Positions 23,454-27,545 of a DNA stretch of 27,545 nucleotides are shown piece after piece. The notes below the pieces were generated by a model that had not been told where the DNA came from, searched no databases, and saw nothing but the letters and a program-made list of their open reading frames with translations. Position 1 is the first letter of the stretch; each line of letters begins with the position of its first letter. The translations under genes and the position numbers were made by a program. Source of the stretch: an uncultured Lachnospiraceae bacterium (GTDB lineage Bacteria > Bacillota > Clostridia > Lachnospirales > Lachnospiraceae); the NCBI GenBank assembly GCA_902489645.1, contig CABUAW010000035.1, positions 1 to 27,545 on the forward strand, given 5' to 3'.

Positions 23454-24593
23454 TTATTTCACGCCGATGGCTCTGGAAATAACCATCTTCTGAGCTTCCG
23501 AGGTTCCCTCGTAGATTTCTGTGATTTTTGCGTCACGCATCATACGTTCCATCGGATACTCTCTTGTATAGCCGTAACCACCGGAAAGCTGTACACATTC
23601 ACGGGTGACAAGATTCGCCACATCCGAATTGTAAAGCTTTGCCATGGCCGCTTCCTTGCCATACGGAAGTCCGGCGTCTTTGAGCATCGCACAGCGCCAT
23701 ACGAGCATCCGGCCGGCATCAACCTTGGTCTGAAGCTCTGCCAGTTTGAACTGGGTATTCTGGAACTGAGAAATACGTTTTCCGAACTGTTTTCTTTCTT
23801 TAACGTATTTGATAGTCTCATCAATAGCTCCCTGAGCAATACCAAGCGCCTGTGTTGCGATACCCATACGTCCTGAATCCAGGCTGGCCAAAGCCATCTT
23901 CAGGCCCTGTCCTTCTTTGCCGAGGATGTCGTCTTTGCTCACACGGACATTTTTAAGAATCAATTCACATGTGGCTGAACCACGGATACCCATTTTCTTT
24001 TCATGTTTTCCGACTGAAAATCCCGGCGCATCCTTATGTACAATGAATGCAGTCATTCCGTTATTTTTCTTAGCCCGGTCTGTCACAGCAATGATGATGT
24101 ACCATTCTGCGTGTCCGGCCGTCGTGATAAACATTTTAGTTCCGTTAATAATATAGTCGTCGCCATCCTTCACCGCCGTCGTCTGAACGTTGGATGCATC
24201 CGTACCTACACCCGGTTCTGTCAATGCAAAGCAGACCAGTTTGTCTGTAAACGCACCTTTCTGGTATTTTTCCTTCTGTTCCGGCGTGCCATATTTTGCG
24301 AACAATCCCATACCAAGACCGGCCTGCACGGAGTAAATAACGCCAGTCGTTGCGCATACTTTGGAAATCTCTTCAAGGGCAATGACATAAGCCAGGCTGT
24401 CGCCGCCCTCACCGCCTTCGGATTCCGGATAAGCGGCGCCAAAGAATCCATATTTAAACAGCTTCGGAATGGTTTCTACAGGGAACCGTTCTTCTTCATC
24501 CAATGTGGACGCCAGAGGTTTGACTTCATTTTCCGCAAATTCTCTGGCCAACTGACGTACAAGTCTGTGTTCAGGTTTTAATAACGCATACAT
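23454..24593 (-). CDS. bcd: Butyryl-CoA dehydrogenase-type acyl-CoA dehydrogenase
   Basis: A 379-residue flavoprotein. Signatures are FALTEPGVGTDASN, KKMGIRGSATCELIL, ERKQFGKRISQFQNTQFKLA and GGYGYTREYPMERMMRDAKI; the catalytic base is in ITEIYEGTSEAQ (about Glu362). These stretches are close to clostridial Bcd, which with EtfAB reduces crotonyl-CoA to butyryl-CoA. The ATG begins one base after the etfA stop, and its GGAGG lies within the last etfA codons, so translation is tightly linked. Order crt-etfB-etfA-bcd differs from the classic crt-bcd-etfB-etfA-hbd, and hbd and thl are missing. Another short enoyl-CoA (acryloyl- or branched-chain) remains possible. Confidence 0.88.
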   Translation of the reverse strand: MYALLKPEHRLVRQLAREFAENEVKPLASTLDEEERFPVETIPKLFKYGFFGAAYPESEGGEGGDSLAYVIALEEISKVCATTGVIYSVQAGLGMGLFAKYGTPEQKEKYQKGAFTDKLVCFALTEPGVGTDASNVQTTAVKDGDDYIINGTKMFITTAGHAEWYIIIAVTDRAKKNNGMTAFIVHKDAPGFSVGKHEKKMGIRGSATCELILKNVRVSKDDILGKEGQGLKMALASLDSGRMGIATQALGIAQGAIDETIKYVKERKQFGKRISQFQNTQFKLAELQTKVDAGRMLVWRCAMLKDAGLPYGKEAAMAKLYNSDVANLVTRECVQLSGGYGYTREYPMERMMRDAKITEIYEGTSEAQKMVISRAIGVK

Positions 24594-24594
24594 T

Positions 24595-25596
24595 TTATTT
24601 GTCCTCCTTGTACTCTTTGATTGCTTCCGTAAGCTTAGGAAGTAAGGTTGTCACATCACCGACAACACCGAGGTCCGCTACGTCGAAAATCGGCGCGCCG
24701 TCGTTCTTATCGACAGCCACGATATATTCCGAGCCTTCCATACCTGCAATATGCTGGATAGCACCGGAGATACCGCAAGCCAGATAAAGGTCCGGGCGAA
24801 CCGTCTTACCTGTCTGTCCGACCTGGCACTCATGGTCTATCCATCCGGCATCGACGGTTGCACGGGAACCGGATACAACACCGCCAAGAACCTCTGCCAA
24901 CGGATTTAACAGGGCGTCAAAGGTCTCTTTGTCACCCATGCCACGGCCGCCGGATACAAGTATCTTTGCATCGGTAATATCGGCCACGGCCTTCTCTTCT
25001 TTGATGACTTCCACCAGTTCTACAGGCATATCCGCTTCCGTAAATTCAACATGGAACTCTTCAATCGCACCGGTACGGGATTCATCCGCCGCAAGAGCCT
25101 TCATAACTCCCGGCCGTACGGTCGCCATCTGCGGACGATGATTTTCGCACACGATGGTCGCCATGATATTGCCGCCGAAAGCCGGACGGGTCATCAACAG
25201 ATTGTTGCTTGTTTCATCAATAGCAAGACCGGTGCAGTCTGCTGTCAGACCGGTATGTATTCTGGCGGATACACGAGGCGCCAGGTCACGGCCGATGGCT
25301 GTCGCGCCAATCAGAAAGATTTCCGGTTCTTTTTCTTTAATAACGGCAACAACCGCTTTTGCATAAGCTTCCGTCGTATATTCGGCCAGCATTTCATCCT
25401 GAACAAGCACTACTCCGTCGGCGCCGGCCGCAACCAGACTTCCGGCTTTGGCTTTCATATCCTGTCCGACGAGAACCGCATACACCTTTTCATTCAATGT
25501 ATCGGCAAGTTCTCTGGCCTTTCCAACCAATTCATAAGCAACCTTCTGGATGTTTCCGTCGCGCTGCTCTGCAAATACATATACATTTTTGCTCAT
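24595..25596 (-). CDS. etfA: EtfA, electron transfer flavoprotein alpha subunit
   Basis: A 333-residue alpha subunit of the cytoplasmic electron-transfer flavoprotein. The C-terminal FAD-binding signature LYLACGISGAIQHIAGM is complete at 270-286, preceded by GGRGMGDKETF and GSRATVDAGWIDHECQVGQT, typical of EtfA. I place the start at 25596 (MSKNVYVFAEQ) because GGAGG is nine bases upstream; the ATG at 25605 directly abuts that site. It follows etfB by 16 bases with this start and is followed immediately by the dehydrogenase, its likely partner. In clostridia such Etf-Bcd pairs can bifurcate electrons from NADH to crotonyl-CoA and ferredoxin; whether this one does is not readable here. Confidence 0.95.
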   Translation of the reverse strand: MSKNVYVFAEQRDGNIQKVAYELVGKARELADTLNEKVYAVLVGQDMKAKAGSLVAAGADGVVLVQDEMLAEYTTEAYAKAVVAVIKEKEPEIFLIGATAIGRDLAPRVSARIHTGLTADCTGLAIDETSNNLLMTRPAFGGNIMATIVCENHRPQMATVRPGVMKALAADESRTGAIEEFHVEFTEADMPVELVEVIKEEKAVADITDAKILVSGGRGMGDKETFDALLNPLAEVLGGVVSGSRATVDAGWIDHECQVGQTGKTVRPDLYLACGISGAIQHIAGMEGSEYIVAVDKNDGAPIFDVADLGVVGDVTTLLPKLTEAIKEYKEDK

Positions 25597-25612
25597 CGAA
25601 TTCATCCTCCCC

Positions 25613-26398
25613 TTAAATCAAATGCTTTTCAGCAAGTTTGCTTACGATAATTGCTACAGCTTCATCTTCCGGAACATTAATCTTCTCACCGGCGCCCTTA
25701 GCCTGTTTTGTAAAGGACTTACGAACTCTTGTCGGTGAACCTTTAAGACCGATATTCGCCATATCTACCGTATCCTTCATGTCTTCAAGGCCCCATACAT
25801 GAACCTCTTTCTTATAGGCTCTGAAAATACCGCCGATAGACATATATCTGGAAGTATTTAATTCGGAAAGACAGGTCAAAAGACACGGAAGTTTTGCGCG
25901 AAGGAGGTGACTGCGGTCTTCAAATTTACGTTTTACCAGAAGGGTTTCTCCTTCAACTTTGATATCCTCCACATAGCTAATCTGAGGGATGCCAAGATGC
26001 TCCGCAATCTGCGGTCCGACCTGGGCCGTATCTCCGTCAATCGCCTGCCGGCCTGTAATAATCAGGTCGTAGTCCAGCTTTTTAATGGCCGAAGCAATAG
26101 TGGAAGAGGTTGCCCATGTATCTGCACCTCCAAAAGCTCTGTCACTGATAAGAATTGCATCGTCAGCTCCCATAGCCAACGCTTCTCTTAAAGCCACATC
26201 GGCCTGGGCCGGACCCATGGATACGATAGTTACCGTACCGCCGACTTCTTCTTTAATTCGAAGCGCCGCTTCAATTCCGGCTTTATCGTCCGGATTGATG
26301 ATGCTCGGAACGCCGTCCCGAATCAAAGTGTTTGTAACCGGGTCCAGACGTACCTCTGTCGTATCCGGAACCTGTTTTACACATACAACAATTTTCAT
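25613..26398 (-). CDS. etfB: EtfB, electron transfer flavoprotein beta subunit
   Basis: A 261-residue beta subunit. The N-terminus MKIVVCVKQVPDTTEVRLD is highly typical, followed by SMGPAQADVALREALAMGAD and the nucleotide-binding stretch GRQAIDGDTAQVGPQIAEHL. The length and the two-domain layout fit EtfB. AAGGAAGG precedes the ATG. It lies 15 bases downstream of the crt-like gene and just ahead of etfA, in the usual etfB-etfA order. It passes electrons between a donor and the adjacent dehydrogenase, and may also serve the dehydrogenase encoded at 17830-18969. Confidence 0.95.
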   Translation of the reverse strand: MKIVVCVKQVPDTTEVRLDPVTNTLIRDGVPSIINPDDKAGIEAALRIKEEVGGTVTIVSMGPAQADVALREALAMGADDAILISDRAFGGADTWATSSTIASAIKKLDYDLIITGRQAIDGDTAQVGPQIAEHLGIPQISYVEDIKVEGETLLVKRKFEDRSHLLRAKLPCLLTCLSELNTSRYMSIGGIFRAYKKEVHVWGLEDMKDTVDMANIGLKGSPTRVRKSFTKQAKGAGEKINVPEDEAVAIIVSKLAEKHLI

Positions 26399-26413
26399 TT
26401 TTTACCTTCCTTT

Positions 26414-27187
26414 CTATTTAAAGTTTGCCGGTCTTTTCTCAAGAAAAGCCGTCATACCTTCTCTCTGGTCCTCCGTTGTAAATGCGACTGCAAAAAGAGC
26501 GGCTTCATGTTCAATCCCTTTTTTCAGTTCCATTTCCATACCTTCATTCATGGCTTTTTTGCCCAATGTGATGGCGGACATACTGTTCTTGCAAATCTGC
26601 ATCGCCAGTTCCTCGGCCTTAGCCACCGGATTTTCTTCAACAACATAATTTACAAGACCAATCTCCTTTGCTTCCGCCGCGCCGACTTTACGTGCTGTAG
26701 CGAGCATTTCTTTGGCCATTCCCGTACCCACCAGTCTCGGAAGTCTCTGTGTTCCTGCAAATCCAGGGAATACGCCCAGAGTCACCTCCGGAATACCAAT
26801 CTGAGATTTTGCCGAAGCCACACGGATATCGCAGGCTAAGGCCAGCTCGCAGCCGCCGCCTAAGGCAAAGCCGTCAATAGCAGCGATGACAATTTTCGGT
26901 AAATCCTGAATCTTATCATAGGTTGTCTGACCCAGTCTGGCATAATCATATGCTTCTACGGCGGTCATATTCTGCATGGCTGAAATATCTGCCCCCGCCA
27001 CAAAAGCTCTGCCGCCAGCGCCGGTAATAATCACTACCTTGGCATTATCATCTTCGGCCATCATATCCAGGGCTTCGGATAATTCTGTTAATGCTTCGAC
27101 ATTTAAAGCGTTCAAAGCCTTCGGCCGGTTAATCGTAATGTACCCAATACCATTTTTTGTTTCATAAATAATTGTGTTAAAAGCCAT
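26414..27187 (-). CDS. crt: Crt-type enoyl-CoA hydratase (3-hydroxybutyryl-CoA dehydratase)
   Basis: A 257-residue crotonase, first gene of the operon. It has the signature IAAIDGFALGGGCELALACD, catalytic Glu114 and Glu134 (GIPEVTLGVFPGFAGTQRLP), and the oxyanion-hole segment GRAFVAGADISAMQN. Clostridial Crt enzymes dehydrate (S)-3-hydroxybutyryl-CoA to crotonyl-CoA. It is clearly different from the near-identical crotonase pair at 15866-16651 and 18997-19782, so it is a separate lineage. AGGAGAGG precedes the ATG. Position directly ahead of etfB-etfA-bcd supports a shared crotonyl-CoA-type intermediate. Confidence 0.93.
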   Translation of the reverse strand: MAFNTIIYETKNGIGYITINRPKALNALNVEALTELSEALDMMAEDDNAKVVIITGAGGRAFVAGADISAMQNMTAVEAYDYARLGQTTYDKIQDLPKIVIAAIDGFALGGGCELALACDIRVASAKSQIGIPEVTLGVFPGFAGTQRLPRLVGTGMAKEMLATARKVGAAEAKEIGLVNYVVEENPVAKAEELAMQICKNSMSAITLGKKAMNEGMEMELKKGIEHEAALFAVAFTTEDQREGMTAFLEKRPANFK

Positions 27188-27227
27188 ATTACCTCTCCTT
27201 TTTTATTTGCTGCCATTTTGTTATACT

Positions 27228-27257
27228 ACAGTTTTGTTGCTTTTTATCAAAAACTGT
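27228..27257 (-). promoter_or_regulatory. Inverted repeat in the leader of the crt operon
   Basis: ACAGTTTT (27228-27235) and AAAACTGT (27250-27257) form perfect 8-base arms around a 14-base loop, within the roughly 140-base untranslated leader and 41 bases before the ATG. No T-run follows, so it is not an obvious attenuator; its role is unknown. Confidence 0.4.
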
Positions 27258-27308
27258 TGCATATTTTGTGCATCAGTTTTTTGTTTTTTTATTATTTTTT
27301 CTTTTATT

Positions 27309-27320
27309 TATCACGTGATA
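27309..27320. promoter_or_regulatory. Perfect 12-base palindrome near the crt operon start site
   Basis: TATCACGTGATA lies about 11-22 bases downstream of the predicted transcription start, inside an otherwise AT-only stretch. The location suits a repressor operator. It does not match the Rex consensus as I know it (TTGTTAA with inverted partner). Confidence 0.4.
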
Positions 27321-27337
27321 TATTTTTTATACTTAAA

Positions 27338-27366
27338 ATTATAGTAGTTTGTTTTTAAAAAATCAA
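27338..27366 (-). promoter_or_regulatory. Promoter of the crt-etfB-etfA-bcd operon
   Basis: On the minus strand TTGATT (27361-27366) is 17 bases from a consensus TATAAT (27338-27343). Transcription would start near 27331, giving a leader of about 140 bases. The stretch 27188-27545 contains no gene that I can recognise. Confidence 0.7.
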
Positions 27367-27491
27367 CAATTGCCCTTCATTTTCTGCCTATTTTCCGTCA
27401 TTTTTTTAACATTTATTTTATTCTTATATAATTATTCATCAATTTCTGTATTATTTTTCTTAAATCTGTTATATTTTTTCTTTTATTTTTC

Positions 27492-27520
27492 TTGTAATTT
27501 CTCCGAAGGTTCTATATAAT
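27492..27520 (+). promoter_or_regulatory. Rightward promoter leading out of the window
   Basis: TTGTAA (27492-27497) and TATAAT (27515-27520) are 17 bases apart on the plus strand. It would drive a gene beyond the right edge, divergent from the crt operon. The short near-palindrome ACACAGTGT (27530-27538) follows close to the expected start site. Confidence 0.55.
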
Positions 27521-27545
27521 AGTTTCTATAACACAGTGTCATTCT

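Noticed and set aside
15866..27187. Classic acetyl-CoA to butyrate operon (thl-crt-bcd-etfB-etfA-hbd)
   Set aside because: Thiolase and 3-hydroxybutyryl-CoA dehydrogenase are absent, and permease, CoA-transferase and MaoC genes are present instead.
1..27545. tRNA, rRNA, CRISPR array, insertion sequence or replication origin
   Set aside because: No cloverleaf, ribosomal sequence, regularly spaced repeat, transposase frame or origin-like repeat cluster was recognised by eye.

Overview
The window looks like a chromosomal segment of an anaerobic, low-to-moderate-GC Firmicute, most likely a Lachnospiraceae-type Clostridium. The reasons are an anaerobic cobalamin (cbi) gene set with C5-pathway tetrapyrrole genes, strong GGAGG ribosome sites, and a clostridial crt/etfB/etfA/acyl-CoA dehydrogenase block. 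This placement is inference from gene content; no rRNA, tRNA, CRISPR array or insertion sequence was seen. Most genes are on the minus strand, so operons read from high to low coordinates.

Region A (1-12512, minus) is one tightly packed run with short gaps or overlaps: ogt, alkD, cbiG, hemA, cbiH, precorrin-2 dehydrogenase, a three-domain hemC-cobA-hemD fusion, hemB, hemL, cbiJ, a NUDIX hydrolase, cbiA, and the first 54 codons of cbiB, which runs off the left edge. Together they convert glutamyl-tRNA to uroporphyrinogen III, then precorrin-2, then several corrin-ring steps. No heme-specific gene is present, so the hem genes appear to serve cobalamin (and possibly siroheme). Two DNA alkylation repair genes stand at the head of the run behind one recognisable promoter, and no cobalamin riboswitch was seen there.

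Region B (12513-13542) is a small AT-rich island: an orphan gene on the plus strand that resembles PBECR-type (barnase/EndoU/colicin/RelE-like) nuclease domains, imperfect direct repeats on either side of it, and a 94-base element with 15-base inverted ends. About 325 bases after that hold no recognisable gene.

Region C (13543-19910) holds duplicated parts. Two closely related LysR regulators (plus) alternate with minus-strand genes: a GntP-family permease plus crotonase, and an acyl-CoA dehydrogenase plus crotonase. The two crotonases are about 91% identical in protein but sit in visibly different codon backgrounds.

Region D (19911-27366, minus) is a seven-gene operon: crt, etfB, etfA, butyryl-CoA-dehydrogenase-type enzyme, a second GntP-family permease, a fused-subunit family I CoA-transferase, and a MaoC-type hydratase. 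It has a promoter and structured leader at 27188-27366 and a terminator at 19911-19956. Regions C and D together look like a system that imports a short hydroxy- or enoyl-carboxylic acid, activates it by CoA transfer, interconverts hydroxyacyl- and enoyl-CoA with hydratases of two folds, and reduces the enoyl-CoA through EtfAB. 3-Hydroxybutyrate or crotonate to butyrate is my leading guess. Thiolase and 3-hydroxybutyryl-CoA dehydrogenase are absent, so this is not the usual acetyl-CoA-to-butyrate operon. A second good promoter at 27492-27520 points rightward out of the window.
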